Shown here piece after piece: positions 1 to 6,581 of a stretch of DNA of 9,416 nucleotides (position 1 is its first letter; the number at the start of each line of letters is the position of its first letter). Both the position numbers and the translations under genes were made by a program. Source of the stretch: Methanobacteriota archaeon (GTDB lineage: Archaea; Micrarchaeota; Micrarchaeia; Anstonellales; J096); NCBI GenBank assembly GCA_003694965.1, contig RFJG01000041.1:1-9416 (forward strand), written 5' to 3'. The notes under the pieces are model-generated. The model made no database searches, was not told the origin of the DNA, and saw only the letters and a program-made list of their open reading frames with translations.

Positions 1-1
1 G

Positions 2-646
2 CCTTATATCATAATTAAGGACGGCAAGGAGTATGTGGAGGCCAATATGCAAAAGATGTATGCCGCTACATCCGAAGTCATGTTCTTTGGAGAGACGCAC
101 GGCGACCCGTCAACAACAAAATCTCTCATATTCTACTTAGATGACTTAAAAAAAGCGGGTTTCAATGCTATTGCATTGGAGTGTTATGCAAACCTTCAAC
201 CGTCTATAGACAAGTTTATGGCAATGGAAGACCCTTCTAAGGCAGAAGATCTCTTATATGATACATTCTTGCCTTATTACAGTGCGGGCGTTTACAGTAA
301 AATCCTGCTGTCAATGGCAGCCAAAAAGTCAAACACTCCTCTTTTCTGTATAGATATGCCCGCAACTGAATTTCCAGAAACCTTAACAGATATAGCATCT
401 TTCTTGCCTAAGAGGGATGCTTGGATGGAGAAGAGAGTTCTTGAGCTTTTAGACAAGTATGGGAAGGTTGCTGTTTTATGTGGCCGTGCGCACGCCTCTT
501 TCCTCAGCAAGCAAGTAATAGATTTTGGGGATGGCATAACGACGACGATAAACCCACTTGCTTATAGGTTGGGGATGAGAGGAATACCTGTTTATTCTCT
601 GGATTTTCCATATTCATTCACTCAATTCAGGGCAAGGGTTGAGTGA
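2..646 (+). CDS. ChaN/EreA/TraB-superfamily protein, 5' end outside the window
   Basis: The frame is open from base 2 to the TGA at 644-646, so this is probably the 3' part of a longer gene. An internal GTG at 35 could be called as start, but the codons before it read as ordinary protein (PYIIIKDGKEY), and the AAGGAG at 26-31 sits only 3 bases before it. Counting from the GTG, a GETHGD motif lies at residues 19-24, an ALE at 47-49 and a CGRAHA at 149-154. A GE.H near the N-terminus, a middle Glu and a late G..H is the pattern of the Tiki/TraB/ChaN/EreA superfamily, which includes haem-binding ChaN, TIKI proteases and erythromycin-esterase-like enzymes. Which activity applies here cannot be told. 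No signal peptide or membrane segment is visible in the part present. It converges on the next gene with a 4-base gap. Superfamily placement is fairly good; function is unknown. Confidence 0.7.
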   Translation, partial: PYIIIKDGKEYVEANMQKMYAATSEVMFFGETHGDPSTTKSLIFYLDDLKKAGFNAIALECYANLQPSIDKFMAMEDPSKAEDLLYDTFLPYYSAGVYSKILLSMAAKKSNTPLFCIDMPATEFPETLTDIASFLPKRDAWMEKRVLELLDKYGKVAVLCGRAHASFLSKQVIDFGDGITTTINPLAYRLGMRGIPVYSLDFPYSFTQFRARVE

Positions 647-650
647 TTTA

Positions 651-1232
651 TCAGCCCTTCCCTTCCTTGAGCCATTGTGCAAATTCCCTGAGATAATAGT
701 CTGCTCTAGTTCTCCTTCTCCATTCGTGATACTCCTCTTCGCTCATCTCAGCTAGCGTTCTATGTTCTCCTTCTGGAATAAATACATAGTAGAGCTCGCT
801 CCAGTGGTGTTCCGCTGGCTTTCCTCTAAGCTCCCTGGTTATTTCTCCATTAGCTCTAGAACTGAAGATTTTCGGTTCCTCTAAGTCTTTGCTCATAAAA
901 GCCATCGCAGTCTCAAAATAGCAGCTTCTCTTCTCTTCCTCAACAAGCTTGAGGATCCCACTTGTTCCAAGGGTTTCCAAGACTGGCTTAATATAGGGCC
1001 CCGGAAATCCAGGCCAGGCATCCAAGTAAAAACCAGAGTCCATCGCAATCACAGGCTTTTTTATTTTCGAGTAAGCGAACATAACCTTCTCCACGGCAAT
1101 TTTTTCTAGCTTATGGCTCTGCGGTTCTGGCATCTCCAACTCAATATGCTTAACCTCTATACCAACATCAGCGAGTGTCCTCTTGACAGAATCAACCTTT
1201 CCCTTATTAGTTGTTGCAAAGTAAAGCTCCAT
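651..1232 (-). CDS. RdgB/HAM1 (ITPase-like) family nucleoside-triphosphate pyrophosphatase, divergent
   Basis: The 193-residue length is usual for the family, which hydrolyses dITP/XTP to the monophosphate and pyrophosphate to keep damaged purines out of DNA. Family landmarks are the phosphate-binding ATTNKGK (residues 6-12), MPEPQ..KLEKIA (34-46), MDSGFYLDAWPGFPG (64-78, normally EDSGL...GFPG) and VFIPEG..RTLAEMSEEE (150-167). Two base-recognition motifs are altered. The usual (F/W)GYDP before the IFIPEG segment reads SELYY, and the usual SHR near the C-terminus reads RRR. The active-site Lys and the DSG Asp remain. The protein therefore has the fold and probably the pyrophosphatase chemistry, but its substrate may differ from ITP/XTP. 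The ATG at 1232 is chosen because an A/T box lies about 22 bases upstream and the N-terminus starts directly on the first strand. It is transcribed divergently from the ATPase gene across a 104-base spacer. Confidence 0.85.
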   Translation of the reverse strand: MELYFATTNKGKVDSVKRTLADVGIEVKHIELEMPEPQSHKLEKIAVEKVMFAYSKIKKPVIAMDSGFYLDAWPGFPGPYIKPVLETLGTSGILKLVEEEKRSCYFETAMAFMSKDLEEPKIFSSRANGEITRELRGKPAEHHWSELYYVFIPEGEHRTLAEMSEEEYHEWRRRTRADYYLREFAQWLKEGKG

Positions 1233-1250
1233 ATTACTATAAGAGTGTTT

Positions 1251-1260
1251 TCTTTAATAA
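1251..1260 (-). promoter_or_regulatory. TATA-like box of the RdgB-family gene
   Basis: On the minus strand this reads TTATTAAAGA, centred about 22 bases before the ATG at 1232, with no Shine-Dalgarno motif between. That spacing suits a leaderless or very short-leader archaeal transcript. Confidence 0.45.
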
Positions 1261-1306
1261 TGCTGTACCTTCTCTTTAATTTTTCCATAAACTCCATCAG
1301 GATACT

Positions 1307-1314
1307 GTTTTAAA
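1307..1314 (+). promoter_or_regulatory. TATA-like box of the membrane ATPase gene
   Basis: The sequence GTTTTAAA is centred about 26 bases before the ATG at 1337. The intervening bases contain no ribosome-binding motif, so the mRNA probably starts at or next to the start codon. The spacer 1233-1336 is T-rich and carries this promoter and the opposing one. Confidence 0.55.
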
Positions 1315-1336
1315 TCTCCCTAATTAACACTAGCAT

Positions 1337-2212
1337 ATGCCCAAAAAAGCTAAGAAATCAAGCACTAAACCTAGGAGGAAGAAAAGACAGAGGAAAAGAG
1401 GCCTCTTATCTTATGGGGTTGCTTTTCTTTCCTATGTAGTTGTTGGATTAGCTAAGTTAGTGATGTTCATTGCCTCCTTGTTTGTAGCCCTGCTGTATAA
1501 GTTAGTTTCATTTGTCTTCAAAAAAGCCAAGAAACTCCCAAGAACAGTTAGGAAAGTGCCAGCATCATATGTTCCTTTTGAGGAGGTAGAAGCAGTCTCT
1601 GGCTCTATAGATGAGTTTGAGGATTCTTTGTATAATGAAAAGAGCTTAATAGGACTTATCGTCGGTGCCAGGGGATCTGGAAAGAGTGCTCTTGGTATGC
1701 GGATATTGGAGAATGTCAAGGCAAGGGGCAGGAAAGTTGCTGCTATGGGGTTCAAGGAGAGCTCTCTCCCTCCGTGGGTAGAGTGCATATCCTCAATAGA
1801 TGAGATACGGAACGGCTCATTTGTCCTCATAGATGAGGGTGGCATAGAGTTTTCCTCACGCTCCTCAATGTCCTCATCCAATAAGCTCTTGACAGAGCTG
1901 ATGCTCATAGCGAGGCACAAGGATTTGAGCATACTCTTCATAACTCAGAATAGCTCCAACATAGAAGTTAATACTCTCCGCCAGGTTGATTATCTCCTCC
2001 TTAAGAGGCCTTCCTTGCTCCAGCTTGATTTTGAGAGGAAGAAGATAAGAGAAATCTACACTAGTGTTAAGGAGGTTTTTGAGAGGCACAAGGATAAAGG
2101 GATTTTCTATATCTATTCAGACCATTACTTGGGGTTTGCCTCTGCTCCATTGCCGAGCTTTTGGAGCGAGAGCCTTAGCAAGAGCTACTCCACTTCCACT
2201 AAAAGACAATAA
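1337..2212 (+). CDS. Membrane-anchored P-loop ATPase, Zot/HerA-FtsK-like
   Basis: The protein has 291 residues. Residues 2-21 are almost all Lys/Arg/Ser. A hydrophobic stretch at about 24-60 could form one long or two short membrane segments and is followed by another basic patch (62-73). The ATPase domain follows: Walker A GARGSGKS at 110-117, Walker B FVLIDE at 162-167, a serine-rich stretch at 173-181, an ARH at 192-194 and a sensor-like FITQN at 201-205. Walker B ending in DE, then an RH and a TQ about 27 and 37 residues later, resembles the Zot/phage pI ATPases and more broadly the HerA/FtsK superfamily that pump DNA or drive assembly at membranes. In Zot the membrane segment follows the ATPase domain, whereas here it precedes it. 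The C-terminal 60 residues are unrecognised. The ATG fits a leaderless start. Role unknown; DNA or protein translocation, or a virus-derived assembly ATPase, are possibilities. Confidence 0.75.
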   Translation: MPKKAKKSSTKPRRKKRQRKRGLLSYGVAFLSYVVVGLAKLVMFIASLFVALLYKLVSFVFKKAKKLPRTVRKVPASYVPFEEVEAVSGSIDEFEDSLYNEKSLIGLIVGARGSGKSALGMRILENVKARGRKVAAMGFKESSLPPWVECISSIDEIRNGSFVLIDEGGIEFSSRSSMSSSNKLLTELMLIARHKDLSILFITQNSSNIEVNTLRQVDYLLLKRPSLLQLDFERKKIREIYTSVKEVFERHKDKGIFYIYSDHYLGFASAPLPSFWSESLSKSYSTSTKRQ

Positions 2213-2217
2213 TATTA

Positions 2218-2230
2218 ACATTTAAAAACA
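2218..2230 (+). promoter_or_regulatory. TATA box of the lipoprotein gene (13-base core shared with the 3964 gene)
   Basis: The sequence ACATTTAAAAACA begins 34 bases before the ATG at 2252. The same 13 bases occur before the gene at 3964, with 35-base spacing. No Shine-Dalgarno motif follows. It starts 5 bases after the end of the upstream gene's stop codon, so the lipoprotein gene has its own promoter despite the short gap. Confidence 0.65.
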
Positions 2231-2251
2231 TTTCTCCACACTAATACACAC

Positions 2252-3901
2252 ATGAACAAAACAAAACACTTTAAGCAACTTGCCAAAGATGGGCAAGATG
2301 TTAGAGATGTGAAGAAGGTTAGAGTCCCCAAGAGCACAAGGAAGCTCAAGTTCCCAAGGATTGCTATGGCAATAGCGGCCACTATGTTAGCTGCCTGTGG
2401 TTCAGGGCCAACGAAGAAAGAAGCTCCACTACCAGCAAAACAGGCAATTGAGCAGACAGTCCAGCAGCCACAACAGCCAACAGAGCAACCAGCCATCAAT
2501 GTTGAGTGTCCTCCTAACTCTGGCGTTGCTCAGAAGGAAGAAATAACAACAGACAGTGGAACAAAGATATATGTTTATTGTGAAACAACAACCGCAACAG
2601 AGCAGCCAGCAACACAGACAGTAACAGTTTCTGATGTCTTGAGTTCTTCTGTATTAAGACTTGGTGATGAAGTTCCCCTTAACCTACAGGATACTACCGT
2701 GATCTTCAAGGACATATCTGCCAGCGATGGCAAGGCTATATTGGAGATAAATAGTGCTTATGGCACAACAGTAACAAAAGTAGCTACGGGCGTTCCATTG
2801 TCCATAATGGATTCCAATGGAGATGTTGCTTATTTCCGTGTTAAGGAGACATTAAAGGGCTACACACTAGGCGCTATAAATATGATAGTGGAGATGTTGG
2901 ACAACCCATCTTTCGCTACAGACATAACTCCAAAGTTCAACATGGCAGTACTTCCCTTAAATGAGCCACAAATGATAGGGCCCTACATAGTCAGGTTGGC
3001 TGACATAGCAAGGAATAGCGGCCAAGGTGGAGCTGCCATAATATCTATAAAGGATGCCCAATCACTCAAGACAGTTTATTATGCAGAGCTATCTGAAGGG
3101 TCTGTTGTTAAGTTTGCTGTTCCAGACAGTATTGGTGTTGTGAAAAAGACCCTTTTCAAGGTTGTTTCAGTCAACGACGGCTATACTCTTGGAGTTGTCA
3201 ACGCCCTCATAAGCTTTGACCAAGATATGGAGGCAGTGCCAGTTGATGCAAATGGGGTGGCCCTAACGCAGTTCCCAGTATATTCTGGAGCCTCTTCGCA
3301 GCCTGTAGCAGATGCAGATGTGATACTCTCTTATGATAAGCACAGGTCTACATTTGCAGAGGAGGTTACTCTAAGCACTCCACTATCTCTGCAGGATGTG
3401 GGGAGCAGCAGGATAGTACTGCCTCTACTTGGCAGGGAATACCCAGTATCTTCAGCAGACCTGGCCCCTGCTGGGAGTATTGACTTAATACAAGAGACCA
3501 ACTATGGAGTTCTCGGTCTTGGCGACTGCCTTGTTACCAACACAGGATATTATGTTTGCTTGGAAGAGATGTCCAGAGTGGATAGTACTGCATTTATCTC
3601 CGTCTATAAGTTATTGACAGAAGAGCTTGTTAAGCGAGACAAAATAAATCCAGGTCAAAATAAAGTGATAATGGCTCCTAATGGCGACATGATAGTGCTA
3701 AAAGCTTGGAACACAAATAATGGCTACAGCCTTGATGTTAAGACTGTCGAGCTATCTGCCGTGGATGGTGGAGCAAAATTGTCTGTTGATGGTAGCTATG
3801 CATACCTCCCGGGCTTTTCTGGCAATGTTACTTCAACAGCCAGCTACGATGGCAACAATGCTTTGCTATACAGCTACACCATCTATGTCCCTTCGGAGTA
3901 G
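2252..3901 (+). CDS. Modular surface lipoprotein, S-layer-like repeats
   Basis: The protein has 549 residues and I do not recognise it as a named family. An unusually long basic n-region (1-36) leads into a hydrophobic stretch (37-48) and the lipobox LAAC with Cys49, so it is probably exported and lipid-anchored. A Pro/Gln/Thr-rich spacer (50-82) follows, as in many surface lipoproteins. The rest is strand-rich and appears to consist of diverged modules. One spans about 134-216 and ends in GYTLGAIN (203-210). A second spans about 231-322 and ends in GYTLGVVN (310-317). A third, looser one runs from about 388 to 501 with GYSL at 491-494. Openings such as VLRLGDEVPLNL followed by a strand with F.DI resemble repeat domains of archaeal S-layer and cell-surface proteins. 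Possible disulfides are Cys86-Cys110 and Cys426-Cys436. It has its own leaderless-type promoter and a T-rich terminator downstream. Function unknown. Confidence 0.75.
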   Translation: MNKTKHFKQLAKDGQDVRDVKKVRVPKSTRKLKFPRIAMAIAATMLAACGSGPTKKEAPLPAKQAIEQTVQQPQQPTEQPAINVECPPNSGVAQKEEITTDSGTKIYVYCETTTATEQPATQTVTVSDVLSSSVLRLGDEVPLNLQDTTVIFKDISASDGKAILEINSAYGTTVTKVATGVPLSIMDSNGDVAYFRVKETLKGYTLGAINMIVEMLDNPSFATDITPKFNMAVLPLNEPQMIGPYIVRLADIARNSGQGGAAIISIKDAQSLKTVYYAELSEGSVVKFAVPDSIGVVKKTLFKVVSVNDGYTLGVVNALISFDQDMEAVPVDANGVALTQFPVYSGASSQPVADADVILSYDKHRSTFAEEVTLSTPLSLQDVGSSRIVLPLLGREYPVSSADLAPAGSIDLIQETNYGVLGLGDCLVTNTGYYVCLEEMSRVDSTAFISVYKLLTEELVKRDKINPGQNKVIMAPNGDMIVLKAWNTNNGYSLDVKTVELSAVDGGAKLSVDGSYAYLPGFSGNVTSTASYDGNNALLYSYTIYVPSE

Positions 3902-3907
3902 CCACTC

Positions 3908-3924
3908 CTTTTTCTTTTTATTTT
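3908..3924 (+). terminator. Poly-T terminator after the lipoprotein gene
   Basis: Three T-runs (5, 5 and 4) separated by single bases lie just after the TAG at 3899-3901. No hairpin is needed for archaeal termination, and none is evident. The next gene's promoter begins 5 bases later. Confidence 0.6.
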
Positions 3925-3928
3925 AGGC

Positions 3929-3941
3929 ACATTTAAAAACA
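3929..3941 (+). promoter_or_regulatory. TATA box of the 459-residue helical protein gene
   Basis: This is an exact copy of the 13-base core ACATTTAAAAACA found at 2218-2230. It begins 35 bases before the ATG at 3964. The following bases are A/T-rich and lack a Shine-Dalgarno motif, consistent with a leaderless transcript. Confidence 0.65.
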
Positions 3942-3963
3942 CTTTATAACATAATATATAACT

Positions 3964-5343
3964 ATGGTACGCAAAACAACCAAGTCCAACAAGGGCAATG
4001 CCAAAGCTAAGAAAAAAGCGAGCGATTTCTATTCCTGCGAGCCCTTAACTGGTTCTCTATCAGCTATGGGAGAGGATAGTGTAAACAAGGACATACGCAA
4101 CATTGTGGAGCGATTTATCAACGATCTCAAGGGCAAGGGCTTGGAAAAGATGTTTATGGAAGGAGCTGGCAGCTATGCATTAATGCCTTACATAACAGAT
4201 CTAATTAAGGACATAGCAGAGGTTACCGCAGAGAAACTTGAAGCGCCACTCAATGCAGATGCTCTCAGGAGTGCTATGCTAAAAGCTTCTGGCGGCAAAG
4301 CAACGATAATGATTGCTGACCTCGTTAGGAGCAACTACTCTTTCTATGAGAGGGAATTTTGGGACTCCCCCGGGAGGAGGCCCAAAAAAGAGACTCCAAC
4401 AGTAGCGGAGGCAACAATAGAGCAAGAGGAGGACATTCCAGAAGCTACAATTGTAATGGATGAGGAAATGGAACCTGGTGAGATGATGAAAGCTTGGGGT
4501 TCCAGGATAGCAAACCACTTAAAAACAAGGAATGTTAGCTTTTCTTTGGAGCAATTAAAGAAGGATTTTGAGGAACTGGAAAAGGCAAGTAGAGACTACC
4601 TAAAAAATGCTGCTTCATTGAATGAGTTTTTTGACAGGATACTTTTGTGGAAGGATGTTTTGAATGCTATAAAAGTGTATTCCTCTGATAGCTTGGTTTC
4701 TTCTGTTGATGAGAATGCTAAGCTCCTCCTTGTCTATGGCAGTGTTGCAGAGCATATGAGGGACCTCTTTGTCATTTATGTAAGGCATGCAATGAAATGC
4801 ATTCGGAGTAAGAACCCTTATCGTAAAGAGCTCAAGAAGAGGCTCAAAGGCGACCTAAGCCATTTCCGGGTTTGGATGAATTCTCCAATTGAACTGGTCA
4901 ATAATAAGAACCACGAGATCTTTTTTGAGGGAATTTCACACCTCATAAAAATCCTTGAAAATGAGGATAGTGCTTATGATCTTTTTAAATTAATTGAAAA
5001 GGAGGTTATGCAGAATACCTCCTATTTCAATATTGTTGCTGGTTTTATAGGAACTGAAAGACTTGCCAAATTAGCATGTTATGGTTTTAAGAGGTGTGTG
5101 GAGTCTAGCCTTAAGTCCAACAGTTTATTGGGCCATATGCCTGAGAATAGGGAAATTGAGAAACGCATAGCACTGATTAAATTCCACATAGAGAGAGATG
5201 CTTCTTTCAAGGATCACGTAAAAGAAGAGCTATCCTCACTATCTTCTGATTTAAGGGGGTATGTGGACTCTGGCGACTCTTGGAGCTGGCAAAAAGACTA
5301 TGTGGAGGATATCTTGGCCATGTTGGAGCCATTTATATCTTAA
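3964..5343 (+). CDS. Unknown helical protein with basic N-tail and charged central linker
   Basis: The protein has 459 residues and I do not recognise the family. A Lys-rich tail (3-18) precedes a predicted helical domain (about 40-132). A linker follows that is first basic (SPGRRPKK, 135-142) and then strongly acidic (152-172). A long helical region fills 175-459, with an SYFN at 353-356 lying 103 residues before the C-terminus. There is no signal peptide, clear membrane segment or known catalytic motif, so it is probably a cytoplasmic scaffold or binding protein. The convergent gene 5333-6505 encodes a protein with the same order of parts, and the two may be remote paralogues. The ATG is fixed by the promoter spacing. 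The last 11 bases overlap the end of the convergent gene. Confidence 0.8.
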   Translation: MVRKTTKSNKGNAKAKKKASDFYSCEPLTGSLSAMGEDSVNKDIRNIVERFINDLKGKGLEKMFMEGAGSYALMPYITDLIKDIAEVTAEKLEAPLNADALRSAMLKASGGKATIMIADLVRSNYSFYEREFWDSPGRRPKKETPTVAEATIEQEEDIPEATIVMDEEMEPGEMMKAWGSRIANHLKTRNVSFSLEQLKKDFEELEKASRDYLKNAASLNEFFDRILLWKDVLNAIKVYSSDSLVSSVDENAKLLLVYGSVAEHMRDLFVIYVRHAMKCIRSKNPYRKELKKRLKGDLSHFRVWMNSPIELVNNKNHEIFFEGISHLIKILENEDSAYDLFKLIEKEVMQNTSYFNIVAGFIGTERLAKLACYGFKRCVESSLKSNSLLGHMPENREIEKRIALIKFHIERDASFKDHVKEELSSLSSDLRGYVDSGDSWSWQKDYVEDILAMLEPFIS

Positions 5344-6505
5344 TGAGGCTGTCCGCCCATCTTTTGTATCCTTTTTTCTCTAGGCCTTTCCTGATTATGT
5401 TCAAGCCTTTTTCGTATATGGCAAGGAGGCCTTCTTTGTCATACATTTCCCTAACTCTCTTGAGTGTTCCTTCTATGGAGTAGAGCATCTCCTCATTTCC
5501 CTTGTGCTTGGTTGCTATAAATAAGACATACTCGAGCAGTAATCTATGATAAAAATAGTAGGGCCTTCTTTTCTCTACGCCCTTCCTTATGAATAGCTGT
5601 TTTCCCTTGTTTCTCAAGTCTCTTACAACATAATAGTTGAAGTAGTCCTTGCTTGTTAATATGGCCTCGCATAATGTGGAGAAAGCAAACCCCAAGTCTT
5701 CTTTGTTGTACACGGAGTTGCTCTTCATAAGTTCAAGCATTTTTTCCTTGAGCTCCATAGTAGAGTGTACAAGAGCCACTATTCCATCTCCATCTCCACC
5801 TTTCATCTCTATTTTTCTTTGGAGCCTCATCAACTCAACGCCACTTGCTATGTGCTCTCCTATGAGCTTGGCTGTCTTGTCCTGTGATAGCATATACATA
5901 AGGTTCTGCATTATGGAGCCACTAGCAGCGAATACAGCTTTCCTCAATATTTTTATCGCTTCTGTGCTATCATGGTCGTTGTCCACCATCTTCCCTATAA
6001 CGATGGAGAGTTTCCGTACTGCCTTGTGCGGCTCTTCTCTCATAGCCTCCTCCACTTTTTTAGAGAGCTTCTCCGCATCGCCAGCTATGGCATACCAACC
6101 CGTGCCTATCTCCTCCTTTTCTGCCATATCGAGTGGGAAAGGCTCCATATCTCTCTCAACAAGAGGTTCTGCATTTCTTATGGTCTTTTCTTTCTTGCCA
6201 TCTCCCTTACTCCTATTAAAAGCATCGAGCATAGCCTTGTAGACTTTCTCCATATTGAAGATGCTCTCAAGCAACCTTATGCTAATGCTCTTTATTACTT
6301 GGACAAACTCCTCCTTAGTGGGAGCTTCTTCACAAACCTTGCTGAGTTGCATCCCAACTCTTTTCATTGCCGGGATAACCTCATTGTCCATTGCAATTGC
6401 TCCTAATGATGTCCTGCTATTAGCAGTTCTCATCACATCAGCAAGAGCCTTTTTCATGCCTTTTTTGAGGATGTCTTGAGGCACTCTTCTATACTTAGTA
6501 GCCAT
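5333..6505 (-). CDS. Unknown helical protein, possible paralogue of the 3964-5343 product
   Basis: The protein has 390 residues from the ATG at 6503-6505 and I do not recognise the family. It has a basic start (MATKYRRVPQDILKKGMKK), a helical domain to about 97, a charged Lys/Glu/Pro linker (98-132) and a helical region to the end. A DYFN at 287-290 lies 100 residues before the C-terminus. This plan mirrors its convergent neighbour, although sequence identity by eye is low. No membrane segment or catalytic motif is seen. An in-frame GTG at 6553 would add 16 residues, but those codons run through the A/T-rich promoter and give an unlikely peptide rich in Tyr and Ile, so the ATG is preferred. 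An AGGTGG lies 10-15 bases before that ATG and could be a weak ribosome site. The gene ends in an 11-base overlap with its neighbour. Confidence 0.8.
   Translation of the reverse strand: MATKYRRVPQDILKKGMKKALADVMRTANSRTSLGAIAMDNEVIPAMKRVGMQLSKVCEEAPTKEEFVQVIKSISIRLLESIFNMEKVYKAMLDAFNRSKGDGKKEKTIRNAEPLVERDMEPFPLDMAEKEEIGTGWYAIAGDAEKLSKKVEEAMREEPHKAVRKLSIVIGKMVDNDHDSTEAIKILRKAVFAASGSIMQNLMYMLSQDKTAKLIGEHIASGVELMRLQRKIEMKGGDGDGIVALVHSTMELKEKMLELMKSNSVYNKEDLGFAFSTLCEAILTSKDYFNYYVVRDLRNKGKQLFIRKGVEKRRPYYFYHRLLLEYVLFIATKHKGNEEMLYSIEGTLKRVREMYDKEGLLAIYEKGLNIIRKGLEKKGYKRWADSLIKI
5361..5379 (+). terminator. Possible T-run terminator for the 3964 gene, inside the opposing gene
   Basis: Runs of four and six T (5362-5365, 5372-5377) lie about 20-35 bases after the TAA at 5341-5343. 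They fall within the 3' coding part of the convergent gene, so transcripts from the two strands would overlap at their ends. Confidence 0.35.
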
Positions 6506-6522
6506 AACTCCAACCCACCTAA

Positions 6523-6550
6523 TATATATACACAAATATTTATAATATAA
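6523..6550 (-). promoter_or_regulatory. A/T-rich promoter region of the 390-residue helical protein gene
   Basis: On the minus strand two TATA-like stretches occur: TTATATTATAAATATT (6550-6535) and TATATATATT (6530-6521). The distal one would start a transcript with a short leader of about 13 bases holding the AGGTGG. The proximal one is centred only about 22 bases before the ATG. It lies in the 76-base gap behind the ABC operon, where no T-run terminator for that operon is visible, so some read-through is possible. Confidence 0.5.
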
Positions 6551-6581
6551 CACTTTTTATTGCCTATGTCGCCACCACTTG

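Noticed and set aside
35..37. GTG as true start of the first gene
   Set aside because: The frame remains open to the window edge with protein-like codons, and the AAGGAG is only 3 bases away, too close to serve it well.
1853..1880. TCCTCA repeated three times
   Set aside because: It encodes the serine-rich stretch of the ATPase and is best explained by codon choice for Ser rather than a functional repeat.
1432..1941. Minus-strand open frame inside the membrane ATPase gene
   Set aside because: It covers the Walker motifs of the real gene on the other strand and has no start context.
5649..6242. Long plus-strand open frame within the 390-residue helical protein gene
   Set aside because: It is antisense to a well-supported gene, rich in Ser/Leu/Ile as antisense frames are, and has no promoter or motif.
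6506..6553. Sixteen-residue N-terminal extension of the minus-strand helical protein
   Set aside because: It would translate the A/T-rich promoter, begins with GTG and gives a Tyr/Ile-rich peptide unlike the rest.
1233..6581. Integrated mobile element spanning the four unknown genes
   Set aside because: No integrase, transposase, tRNA target or flanking direct repeats were seen, so an element cannot be claimed.
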